From: Desulfobacterales bacterium CG23_combo_of_CG06-09_8_20_14_all_51_8
GTDB lineage: Bacteria; Desulfobacterota; Desulfobacteria; Desulfobacterales; Desulfosalsimonadaceae
Length of the DNA: 7,904 nucleotides
NCBI GenBank assembly: GCA_002772195.1
Contig: PCSG01000198.1
Coordinates: 1-7,904, forward strand
Direction: 5' to 3'
The notes beneath the pieces were generated by a model. The model was not told the origin of the DNA. It worked only from the letters and a program-made list of their open reading frames with translations, and did not search any database. The number at the start of each line of letters is the position of its first letter. Within the stretch, counting starts at the first letter, position 1. Shown here piece by piece: positions 1-6,122 of this stretch. The position numbers and the translations under genes were made by a program.

Positions 1-705
1 GGCCATGCCGGCGCAGTCGCCCACGTTATCGCCCACGTTATCGGCGATGGTGGCGGGGTTCCGGGGATCGTCTTCCGGAATCCCGGCTTCCACTTTTCCC
101 ACCAGGTCCGCGCCCACGTCAGCGCCTTTGGTGAAGATACCGCCGCCCAGACGGGCAAAGACGGAAATCAAGCTGCCGCCGAAACCTAAGGCGACCAGGG
201 GAAGGACTTTCTCCACCATATCGGCTTCCGCAGGGGCCGTGGATAAGAGATAAGTAAAATAACCGGCCAGCGAGGTCAGACCCAGACCCGCCACCAGCAT
301 GCCGGTCACGGAACCGCCCTTGAAAGCCATGCTCAGACCGGCGGCGAGGCCTCCTTTGGCTGCTTCAGTGGTTCTGACGTTGGCGATGACCGACACTCTC
401 ATGCCGATGTAGCCGGCTAGAAAAGACGCTACCGCCCCAATCAGAAAACCAATGGCTGATTTGAAACCCAAGCCGGGTGCAAAAAAAAGAACCACAAAAA
501 TAACCACCCCGACTGTCGCCATGCTTTTGAGCTGACGGTTCAGATAGGCGATGGCCCCTTCCTGAATGGCGCTTGAGATTTCAACCATTCTTTCGGTTCC
601 CGTCGGAGCCCCTTTAATGACGCTGGCGATGATCAGTGAGTACAGAATGCCGACCAGGCCGACAATCGCGCTCGATAGTGGAATGTTTCCCATTAACGCT
701 TCCAT
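1..705 (-). CDS. hppA: Membrane-bound proton/sodium-translocating pyrophosphatase, N-terminal 235 residues (runs off the left edge)
   Basis: Integral membrane enzyme that hydrolyses pyrophosphate and pumps H+ or Na+ across the cytoplasmic membrane, recovering energy from biosynthetic PPi. I translated it by hand from ATG at 705; the frame stays open to base 1. Hydrophobic segments lie near residues 11-30, 63-78 and 82-102, with more further on, and the family-typical GAIAYLNRQ at 50-58. The diagnostic cytoplasmic substrate loop is present: DVGADLVGKVE at 196-206 (the DX7KXE pattern), EDDPRNPATIADNVGDNVGD at 211-230, then CAGMA at the edge. These aspartates bind Mg-PPi in the family. The start is fixed by a near-perfect Shine-Dalgarno, TAAGGAGG (bases 720-713), 7 bases before ATG. 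It begins just after the pth stop (22-base gap), so coupling with pth is likely. The full protein is usually about 670-800 aa. The residues that separate K+-dependent from K+-independent forms, and Na+ from H+ pumps, lie outside the window. Confidence 0.96.
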   Translation of the reverse strand, partial: MEALMGNIPLSSAIVGLVGILYSLIIASVIKGAPTGTERMVEISSAIQEGAIAYLNRQLKSMATVGVVIFVVLFFAPGLGFKSAIGFLIGAVASFLAGYIGMRVSVIANVRTTEAAKGGLAAGLSMAFKGGSVTGMLVAGLGLTSLAGYFTYLLSTAPAEADMVEKVLPLVALGFGGSLISVFARLGGGIFTKGADVGADLVGKVEAGIPEDDPRNPATIADNVGDNVGDCAGMA

Positions 706-727
706 GTTTTACCCTCCTTACAAAAGA

Positions 728-1327
728 TTAAAGATTATCAGATCCTACACCATTTCTATTAAACTGATTCATGCTTAAGGTGAATCCTTTTTCTATGATT
801 GATTGAGCGGCTTCCGCGGCACACGTCAACACGGTTTCCAACTGCGTCATCTCGTCAGTGGAAAATTTTCCGAGGACATGGTCCGTAACTTCTTTATGTG
901 TGTCCGGACGCCCGATGCCGACGCGAACGCGAGGGAAATCACTTCCTCCTGCGGCATCGATAATAGATTTTATGCCATTATGCCCCCCATGCCCTCCTTT
1001 CGTTTTAATTTTTAAATTTCCAAATAGAATATCAATATCATCATGTATGACCAGTACATGGTCCAGGTTTATTTTGTAGAATTTAGCCAGGGCCATGACC
1101 GGCGGCCCGCTGCGGTTCATATAAGCCACGGGCGTGGTTAAGATGACCCGGGCGTTTTTAATCTCCCCCAGTCCGAAATTATTGTCAAATTTTTTCTGGG
1201 TCCGGGGGATATCATATTTTTCAGCCAGCCGGTCAACCACCATAAACCCGATATTATGCCGGGTTTTGGCATATTCCCGGCCTGGATTTCCAAGACCCGC
1301 AATCATCCAAGGGAAAGTGTCCGACAT
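728..1327 (-). CDS. pth: Peptidyl-tRNA hydrolase (bacterial Pth family)
   Basis: Cytosolic esterase that frees tRNA from peptidyl-tRNAs that drop off the ribosome. At 199 aa it has the normal family length. Conserved features: GLGNPG at 11-16 (N14), the catalytic histidine in TRHNIGF (H24), YMNRSG with N71, the HDD turn with D96, and GGHGGHNGIKS at 111-121 with N117. Together these match the catalytic and tRNA-binding set of the E. coli enzyme (N10, H20, N68, D93, N114). One mild variation: the usual KP before the MN-SG motif reads TP (residues 65-66). The ATG at 1327 has no clear Shine-Dalgarno; an in-frame stop lies four codons upstream (bases 1342-1340) and the only other nearby Met is residue 8, so the longer start is preferred. 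It lies 75 bases after rplY and 22 before hppA. The rplY-pth pairing is very common in bacteria. Confidence 0.97.
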   Translation of the reverse strand: MSDTFPWMIAGLGNPGREYAKTRHNIGFMVVDRLAEKYDIPRTQKKFDNNFGLGEIKNARVILTTPVAYMNRSGPPVMALAKFYKINLDHVLVIHDDIDILFGNLKIKTKGGHGGHNGIKSIIDAAGGSDFPRVRVGIGRPDTHKEVTDHVLGKFSTDEMTQLETVLTCAAEAAQSIIEKGFTLSMNQFNRNGVGSDNL

Positions 1328-1402
1328 GTCAGCGATCTTTTATGGGTGATTCAGGCGCATTCGGGGACGGCAGAGCCCGAGGCCGGACAGAAGAACACCG
1401 GG

Positions 1403-2047
1403 TTAATCTTCTGATCCTTCGGTTTCTTTCTCCGGTTCAGCCCCTTCTTCCGTTTCCTCTTCAGGTTTCTTGATTTCCTCTACTGCCTTCGGGGCGACAA
1501 CGGTGAGGATGGTAAAATTCGTGTCAAACGGAATCTCTAAATCACCGTCCAGTTTGATTTCATCCACATGAATGGAATCCCCCACTTCAAGATCGGTAAT
1601 ATCGATGGTTATCTGTTCCGGAATTTCCGTGGGCAGGCAGTTCACTTCCAGCTCCCTGCGGATGATCTGAAGAACGCCGCCGTCTTCCACGCCCTTGGAT
1701 ATGCCGATGATGACAACCGGCACCGTGACCGTCAGCTTGCGCGTCATGTTCACTTCATAAAGATCCAGATGCAGAAAATTCCGGGAGAGCGGGGACCTCT
1801 GGACCTCTTTGATCATGACGGTTTTTTCAAAGGGCTGCCCGTTTTCCACCTGAAGTTTCAGGAGAGATTGGGCGTAATTGATTTTCTTCAGCAATCGCTC
1901 GATATCGTAAGTGCTGACGGATAACGGCATGCTGTCGATGTCTGAACCGTAAAGAACAGCAGGAATTCTGCCTTCCCGGCGCAGACTCCGGCCGGCTCCC
2001 TTGCCTGTGGAATTCCGAACTTGCGCTTTCAGTGTATGTATTTCCAA
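1403..2047 (-). CDS. rplY: Large-subunit ribosomal protein bL25, long CTC/TL5 form, TTG start
   Basis: 5S rRNA-binding protein of the 50S subunit, in the two-domain CTC/TL5 form (general stress protein Ctc). At 214 aa it has the N-terminal L25 beta-barrel (about residues 1-90, with RRxGRIPAVLYG at 23-34 and the SPLSRNFLHLDLYEV block) and the C-terminal TL5-type domain (about 95-190, with VPVVIIGISKGVEDGGVL and PEQITIDITDLEVGDSI). An acidic, low-complexity Glu/Pro/Lys tail follows from about residue 187. The start codon is TTG (bases 2047-2045): no in-frame ATG or GTG lies between it and the upstream in-frame stop, the L25 domain begins directly after it, and a Shine-Dalgarno (AAAGGA, 2060-2055) sits 7 bases upstream. 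It begins 29 bases after prs and precedes pth, a standard order. A TTG start may hold down expression relative to other ribosomal proteins; that is inference. Confidence 0.96.
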   Translation of the reverse strand: MEIHTLKAQVRNSTGKGAGRSLRREGRIPAVLYGSDIDSMPLSVSTYDIERLLKKINYAQSLLKLQVENGQPFEKTVMIKEVQRSPLSRNFLHLDLYEVNMTRKLTVTVPVVIIGISKGVEDGGVLQIIRRELEVNCLPTEIPEQITIDITDLEVGDSIHVDEIKLDGDLEIPFDTNFTILTVVAPKAVEEIKKPEEETEEGAEPEKETEGSED

Positions 2048-2054
2048 AAGTTTT

Positions 2055-2060
2055 TCCTTT
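2055..2060 (-). promoter_or_regulatory. Ribosome binding site that fixes the TTG start of rplY
   Basis: On the minus strand the bases read AAAGGA, 7 bases before TTG at 2047. The stretch just upstream is A/T-rich (the run of T on the plus strand near 2070-2076) and so probably unstructured. No in-frame ATG competes for this site. Confidence 0.7.
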
Positions 2061-2076
2061 CGTTGAAATTTTTTTA

Positions 2077-3024
2077 TTATATGAACAAAGACGTGACGGA
2101 ATCCCCCGTGTGACTCCGGATAATCGCTTCTCCAAACAAGTCCGCGATGGTCAGTATTTTAATCTTTTTACAGGCGCGCCCTTTGTCTGATAATTGAATG
2201 GTATCGGTCACGACAACGGTTTTCAGGACGGACTCATTAATCCTTTCAATGGCCGGCCCGGAGAGAACCGGGTGCGTGCAGCAGGCATGCACCTCGCTGG
2301 CGCCGTTTTCATGCAGGGCCTTGGCGGCCTCTGTAAGCGTCCCGGCGGTATCGGCCATGTCATCTAATATAATGACGCGCTTGCCGCTGACATTTCCAAT
2401 GACCGCCATGGCTTTGGCTTTGTTCGGGGCATCCCGGCGTTTGTCGATAATGGCCAGTCCGCAGTCAAGGCGCTTGGCGAAGGCCCTGGCCCGTTCAACG
2501 CCGCCCGCATCCGGAGAAACGATAATCGTGTCATGGGTAAACGCTTTCCGCATGTACTCGATGATCACCGGCGCGGCAAAGAGGTTGTCGACGGGGATGT
2601 TGAAAAACCCCTGAATTTGACCGGCATGCAGGTCCATGGTGATGATCCGGTTGGCGCCGGCGGTGGTCAGCAGGTCCGCCACCAGTTTCGCGCTGATGGG
2701 CACCCGGGGCGCGACTTTTTTGTCCTGGCGGGCGTATCCGAAATACGGAATGACCGCAGTGATGCGTTTCGCGGACGAGCGTTTCAGCGCGTCAATCATC
2801 AGCAAAAGTTCCACCAGGTTATCATTGACCGGAGCGCTGGTGGATTGAATCACAAAAACATCTTTTGACCGGACGTTTTCGTCAATCTCAATCTGAATTT
2901 CGCCATCGCTGAAACGTTTGACCTTGGCCCCGCCGAGATTTTTCTTCAGGTATCCGCAGATGGCTTTGGCCAGAATCGGGTTCGAATTCCCGGCAAATAC
3001 AATATACCCGTTATCTTGTTGCAT
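2077..3024 (-). CDS. prs: Ribose-phosphate pyrophosphokinase (PRPP synthetase, class I)
   Basis: Makes 5-phosphoribosyl 1-diphosphate from ribose 5-phosphate and ATP in the cytosol, feeding nucleotide, histidine, tryptophan and NAD synthesis. At 315 aa it has the same length as the E. coli enzyme. Landmarks: FAGNSNP at 10-16, RFSDGEIQIEI at 37-47, the catalytic flexible loop YFGYARQDKK at 94-103, the metal/ATP-binding DLHAGQIQGFF at 131-141, SPDAGGVERA at 170-179, and the PRPP-binding loop ILDDMADTAGT at 219-229 with D221/D222. In that loop the usual hydrophobic residue after DDM is alanine (A224), a minor change. The C-terminus keeps the SHTGDSVTSLF signature. The ATG at 3024 has only a weak purine-rich upstream sequence (GAAGAAC); translation may depend on the operon message. 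It sits 36 bases downstream of tRNA-Gln and 29 upstream of rplY. Confidence 0.98.
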   Translation of the reverse strand: MQQDNGYIVFAGNSNPILAKAICGYLKKNLGGAKVKRFSDGEIQIEIDENVRSKDVFVIQSTSAPVNDNLVELLLMIDALKRSSAKRITAVIPYFGYARQDKKVAPRVPISAKLVADLLTTAGANRIITMDLHAGQIQGFFNIPVDNLFAAPVIIEYMRKAFTHDTIIVSPDAGGVERARAFAKRLDCGLAIIDKRRDAPNKAKAMAVIGNVSGKRVIILDDMADTAGTLTEAAKALHENGASEVHACCTHPVLSGPAIERINESVLKTVVVTDTIQLSDKGRACKKIKILTIADLFGEAIIRSHTGDSVTSLFI

Positions 3025-3060
3025 GGGTTCAGTTCTTCAGTTTTTTTGTTTAATGATTAT

Positions 3061-3135
3061 TGGCTGGGGCGGGAGGATTCGAACCTCCGGATGCAGGAAC
3101 CAAAATCCTGTGTCTTACCGCTTGACGACGCCCCA
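3061..3135 (-). tRNA. tRNA-Gln, anticodon TTG, CCA encoded
   Basis: On the minus strand the gene folds as a full cloverleaf. The acceptor stem is TGGGGCG paired with CGCCCCA, followed by discriminator G and an encoded CCA (3063-3061). The D-arm is GTC/GAC. The anticodon stem CAGGA/TCCTG closes a 7-base loop TTTTGGT, which places anticodon TTG at 3103-3101. The T-arm is GGAGG-TTCGAAT-CCTCC. Anticodon TTG reads glutamine codons CAA and CAG. The body is 72 nt without CCA. It lies 48 bases after the ispE stop and 36 before prs, on the same strand, with no visible terminator on either side, so it is probably processed from the shared transcript. A TTGACG hexamer on the minus strand at 3178-3173 could be a -35 element for a private promoter, but no good -10 stands at the right distance. 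Confidence 0.97.
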
Positions 3136-3183
3136 GAATTAAATTTCAGCAAAAAGCCGATTTCTTACGTAGCGTCAATCCAT

Positions 3184-4038
3184 TCATGGGACCAGATGGG
3201 TCAGATGGACCTGCCACATCCGGTTCCCATATATGTTACCGGCGATGGCCGTATAAGCTTTTTGCGCGTCATCAATCGTTCCATACAGCCCGAAAACAGC
3301 GGAGCCGCTGCCGGTCATCACGGCCCCCATGGCGTCGTGCCGGAGCAGACAGGATTTGGCTTTCTGAATTTCGGGACACATGGCGGATGCAACCGGTTCC
3401 AGATCGTTAAACAACTCTCTGAAGGCGTCCGGCCCCCTGTTCCATTTAAAAAGATTTTTTGTATGTATTTTTTTGGTTTTTGTCAATGTTAAATTCAAAT
3501 TTTTATATACATCGGCCGTCGATATTGAAACAGACGGATAAATCAGTAAAACCGGCAAGGCTTCCAGGCAGGGGCAGGGGGTTAGAATGTCACCAATGCC
3601 TGTGGCCACCGCCGGTTTCCCGTCAATAAAGAACGGCACATCCGCGCCGATGGATTTTCCGACGGACAAAAGGGTTTCGCGGGAAACGGGGAACCCGTGG
3701 AATGCGTTCATGGCATTGAGCACCGCCGCCGCATTGCTGGAGCCGCCTCCCAGACCGGCGCCTAGGGGGATTCGCTTTTCAATGTCAATATGGACGCCTG
3801 CGTCGATCCCGGTGATTTCAGAAAACCGCCGGGCCGCCCGAACGGCGAGGTTGGCGTCATCTGCGGGCACATCCGGGTAGTTGCAGCGCACCGAGATTTT
3901 TTTCTGATCAAATGTCAGGCGGATGGTATCCGCGAGCCCGATGCAGCACATCAGCGTATTGAGCGTATGATACCCATCCGGACGTCTGCCGGTCACCGCA
4001 AGATACAGGTTTATTTTCGCCGGGGATTGGATTTCCAT
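3184..4038 (-). CDS. ispE: 4-diphosphocytidyl-2-C-methyl-D-erythritol kinase (MEP pathway)
   Basis: GHMP-family kinase of the non-mevalonate (MEP) isoprenoid pathway; it phosphorylates the 2-hydroxyl of CDP-methylerythritol with ATP in the cytosol. At 284 aa it has the usual length. Motifs: SPAKINLYL at 5-13 (K8, equivalent to the E. coli catalytic lysine), RRPDGYHTL at 18-26, the glycine-rich ATP loop PLGAGLGGGSSNAAA at 91-105, GADVPFF at 131-137 (catalytic D133), and the C-terminal MTGSGSAVFGLY loop. Residues about 180-200 form a Lys/Thr/Asn-rich, AT-rich stretch (near 3440-3520), a variable region in this family. The ATG at 4038 has no strong Shine-Dalgarno and follows the DUF1844 stop by 21 bases, so translational coupling is possible. 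It is followed directly by tRNA-Gln and prs. Confidence 0.98.
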   Translation of the reverse strand: MEIQSPAKINLYLAVTGRRPDGYHTLNTLMCCIGLADTIRLTFDQKKISVRCNYPDVPADDANLAVRAARRFSEITGIDAGVHIDIEKRIPLGAGLGGGSSNAAAVLNAMNAFHGFPVSRETLLSVGKSIGADVPFFIDGKPAVATGIGDILTPCPCLEALPVLLIYPSVSISTADVYKNLNLTLTKTKKIHTKNLFKWNRGPDAFRELFNDLEPVASAMCPEIQKAKSCLLRHDAMGAVMTGSGSAVFGLYGTIDDAQKAYTAIAGNIYGNRMWQVHLTHLVP

Positions 4039-4059
4039 TGGATGTGATTTTTCAAGTGA

Positions 4060-4350
4060 TTATCTGCTTTTTTCCTTTTGTTTCACATACAGCATTCTTA
4101 ATTCATAAAGAACATTGGTCAGCAGCCGTCGTTCGTCATCGGTCAGGTTCCCTTTGGTCTTTTCCTCGAGCATGGCGAAAATATCAATGGTCTGTTTCGC
4201 CACTGGAAGGTTTTCCGTCTGCCCGCCGGTGATCGGGTCTGTCTGGATGCCCAGATGGACCAGGGCGGAGGAATTTAATGAAAGAATAAAGGTAGTGAAA
4301 TTAATCTCAGGCATGGCAAACCCCGCTTGTTTTTTTTTATCTTCCGTCAT
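4060..4350 (-). CDS. DUF1844 family protein of unknown function
   Basis: A 96-aa soluble protein. The block PEINFTTFILSLNSSALVHLG (residues 14-34) and the following acidic, helix-rich half (NLPVAKQTIDIFAMLEEKTK, then LTDDERRLLTNVLYELRMLY) are what I recall as the hallmarks of DUF1844. I see no signal peptide, no strongly hydrophobic membrane helix and no obvious catalytic motif. The N-terminus is short and Lys-rich and the C-terminus basic. The ATG at 4350 is supported by AAAGGA (4364-4359) 8 bases upstream. It is packed between serA (26-base gap) and ispE (21-base gap), so it is almost certainly expressed with them, but neither neighbour reveals its role. The family call rests on recalled sequence resemblance; no biochemical function can be inferred. 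Confidence 0.85.
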   Translation of the reverse strand: MTEDKKKQAGFAMPEINFTTFILSLNSSALVHLGIQTDPITGGQTENLPVAKQTIDIFAMLEEKTKGNLTDDERRLLTNVLYELRMLYVKQKEKSR

Positions 4351-4376
4351 TTGGCGATTCCTTTAAAATAAGCCTG

Positions 4377-5960
4377 TTAGAGTTCAAAAGTCTTGATGGT
4401 TTTGACTTTCGGGAGCGCCAGCACTTTTTTCTTCATATCATCGGTCAGGGGATCGTCGGTTTTGATGAGGATGATGTTGTTTTTCCCGCCGACCTGGGTG
4501 CCGACATGCATTTGGGAAATATTGATTTTGTTTTCGCCCAGCAGGTTCCCGATGCTGCCGATGGCGCCGGGCTCATCAAGGTTGTGAATGATGGTCAGAT
4601 GACCTTCAGGAATAATTTCAATGCGGAAATCATCAATCCTGACGATCCGGGCATCCGTCTTGCCGAAAACCGACCCTGCCACCACGCGTTCTTTTTCCGT
4701 TGTCACGATTCTGACGCTGATCAGGTTCATGAATTTCTTGGAATCGGCGGTCTCGGTTTCAGAGACTTTAATGCCCATCTCTTTTGCCAGCACCGGCGCA
4801 TTCACGGAATTGACGCCATCCTGCACCAGAACATCTAAGATTCCCTTTAAAAATGCCGTGGTCACGGGTTTCAGGTCCAGGCCGTGAAAATCTCCCTGAT
4901 ATTCCAGATGAATTTCCTTGAGCTGGCCGGTTAAAAACTGGGCCTGCATGCATCCCATACGGTCGGCAAGGGCCATAAACGGCCGGAGCTGCTCAAGGAG
5001 TTTGCCGGAAATCGCCGGCACATTCACCGCGTTGATGATGTTGTTGTACTTCAGGAATTCGATGAACTGCTGGGCCACGGCCACGGCCACATTGGTCTGG
5101 GCTTCCTTAGTGGATGCGCCCAGGTGCGGGGTGGCGATGACTTTGTCCAGTTTTAAGAGCGGCAGGTCGGCCGGCGGGGGCTCGGTGCTGAACACATCTA
5201 ACGCTGCGCCCGCGACTTTTCCGGAGGAGATGGCGTCATACAGGTCTTTTTCATCAATAATGCCGCCCCGGGCGCAGTTCACCACCATGACCCCGTCCTT
5301 CATTTTCGCAAATGCCGCCTTGTTGAGCAGGCCGACGGTGGCCGGGGTTTTGGGCACATGCACCGTGATATAGTCGGATTGTTGGAACAAGGTGTCTAAT
5401 TCCACCCATTCGAAGCCTTCTTTTTGAATCACTTCCGGCTGCACCACGGGATCAAACACCACCCCCCGCATTTTCAGTCCCCGGGCCCGGTCCGCCACCA
5501 CCGATCCGATTTTGCCGAATCCGATGACGCCCAGGGTTTTACCAAAAATTTCCCGGCCTTCAAGCTTCTTTTTTTCCCACACTCCCTGTTTAATGGTAGC
5601 TGTGCCCTGGGGGATGTTGCGGGTCAGGGCCATCATCAGGGAGAGGGTGTGCTCGGCGGTGGTGACCACGTTGCCGCCGGGGGTATTCATGACCGCCACG
5701 CCTTTTTTGGTGGCCGCCGGGATATCCACGTTGTCGAGACCGATTCCCGCCCGGCCGACAACTTTTAAATTGGTGGCCGCCTCCAACAGGTCCGCTGTAA
5801 CCTTGGTGGCGCTCCGGATGATCAGGCCGTCATACTGGCCGATGATTTTTTTCAGTTCCTCCGGGGCAAGCCCGGTTTTAACGTCAACGTCGATCCCTTC
5901 TTCATTTTGAAGGATTTTAACGCCTTCTTCACCTAATTTGTCGCTGATCAGTACCTTCAT
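4377..5960 (-). CDS. serA: D-3-phosphoglycerate dehydrogenase, long four-domain form with ACT domain
   Basis: First committed step of the phosphorylated serine pathway: NAD-dependent oxidation of 3-phosphoglycerate to 3-phosphohydroxypyruvate, in the cytosol. The 527 aa match the long (type I) architecture. The substrate-binding domain is split around the nucleotide-binding domain. The Rossmann motif GVIGFGKIG is at 144-152, with NAD ribose-binding D170 plausible after the second strand. The catalytic triad is R231 (NCARGG), E260 (STEPP) and H279 (TPHLGAS). An intervening allosteric (ASB) domain covers about 318-450 and a C-terminal ACT domain about 454-527 (IIHNLDEPGAIGSIGNLL, then INISQMHVG). 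The ACT domain is the serine-binding regulatory module in characterised enzymes; whether serine inhibits this one cannot be read from sequence. The ATG at 5960 has AGGAG (5972-5968) 7 bases upstream. It heads the compact gene series after a 162-base gap, so a promoter is expected there. Confidence 0.98.
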   Translation of the reverse strand: MKVLISDKLGEEGVKILQNEEGIDVDVKTGLAPEELKKIIGQYDGLIIRSATKVTADLLEAATNLKVVGRAGIGLDNVDIPAATKKGVAVMNTPGGNVVTTAEHTLSLMMALTRNIPQGTATIKQGVWEKKKLEGREIFGKTLGVIGFGKIGSVVADRARGLKMRGVVFDPVVQPEVIQKEGFEWVELDTLFQQSDYITVHVPKTPATVGLLNKAAFAKMKDGVMVVNCARGGIIDEKDLYDAISSGKVAGAALDVFSTEPPPADLPLLKLDKVIATPHLGASTKEAQTNVAVAVAQQFIEFLKYNNIINAVNVPAISGKLLEQLRPFMALADRMGCMQAQFLTGQLKEIHLEYQGDFHGLDLKPVTTAFLKGILDVLVQDGVNSVNAPVLAKEMGIKVSETETADSKKFMNLISVRIVTTEKERVVAGSVFGKTDARIVRIDDFRIEIIPEGHLTIIHNLDEPGAIGSIGNLLGENKINISQMHVGTQVGGKNNIILIKTDDPLTDDMKKKVLALPKVKTIKTFEL

Positions 5961-6122
5961 TGTATGGCTCCTGAGTCTAAAATTAATAAAATTCGCCTGA
6001 TATATATATGAATGATAAAAACGATTATTTTACATGCGGCCCGTAGTGGGGTTGCCTTCCTCTGGATCGAAAAACATCGCCGATTGTTCTTATTTCATTA
6101 TTAATTGAATGAATCAAGCATT
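5961..6122 (-). other. Intergenic region between the phosphomutase gene and serA; likely serA leader, no gene seen
   Basis: This 162-base stretch holds no credible ORF. It is AT-rich at both ends (an alternating AT run at about 6000-6009; A/T-rich 6085-6122) with a GC-richer centre (about 6035-6070). Hexamers resembling -10 boxes occur on the minus strand (TAAAAT in GTAAAATAAT near 6030; TATATA near 6005), but I could not pair either with a good -35, so no promoter is called. I did not recognise any riboswitch consensus. An imperfect AT-rich hairpin at its right end is listed separately. Confidence 0.5.
6089..6118 (-). other. Imperfect AT-rich hairpin just after the phosphomutase stop
   Basis: On the minus strand, CTTGATTCATT (6118-6108) can pair with AATGAAATAAG (6099-6089) across an 8-base loop: 9 of 11 pairs match, and the inner six are perfect. 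It begins 4 bases after the TAA stop. There is no T-run after it, so it is not a textbook intrinsic terminator. It could be a weak terminator, a message-stabilising 3' structure or chance in AT-rich DNA. Confidence 0.25.

Noticed and set aside
17..43. 12-bp perfect tandem duplication (unit TCGCCCACGTTA, twice) at the left edge
   Set aside because: It encodes the conserved DNVGDNVGD substrate-binding motif of the pyrophosphatase, so protein constraint explains it.
1328..1402. Possible terminator in the rplY-pth gap
   Set aside because: Only short inverted repeats (about 5 bp, TCGGG/CCCGA) are present and no T-run follows on the minus strand.
1827..2135. 102-aa minus-strand frame bridging prs and rplY
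   Set aside because: It overlaps two well-supported genes in another frame and has no recognisable motif.
3025..3060. Direct repeat CTGAA-GAA-CTGAA before prs
   Set aside because: Too short to distinguish from chance, and not placed as a recognisable binding site.
6000..6010. Alternating AT run as a possible -10 element for serA
   Set aside because: No acceptable -35 hexamer stands 16-18 bases upstream. The run is simple low-complexity sequence, so it was not called a promoter.
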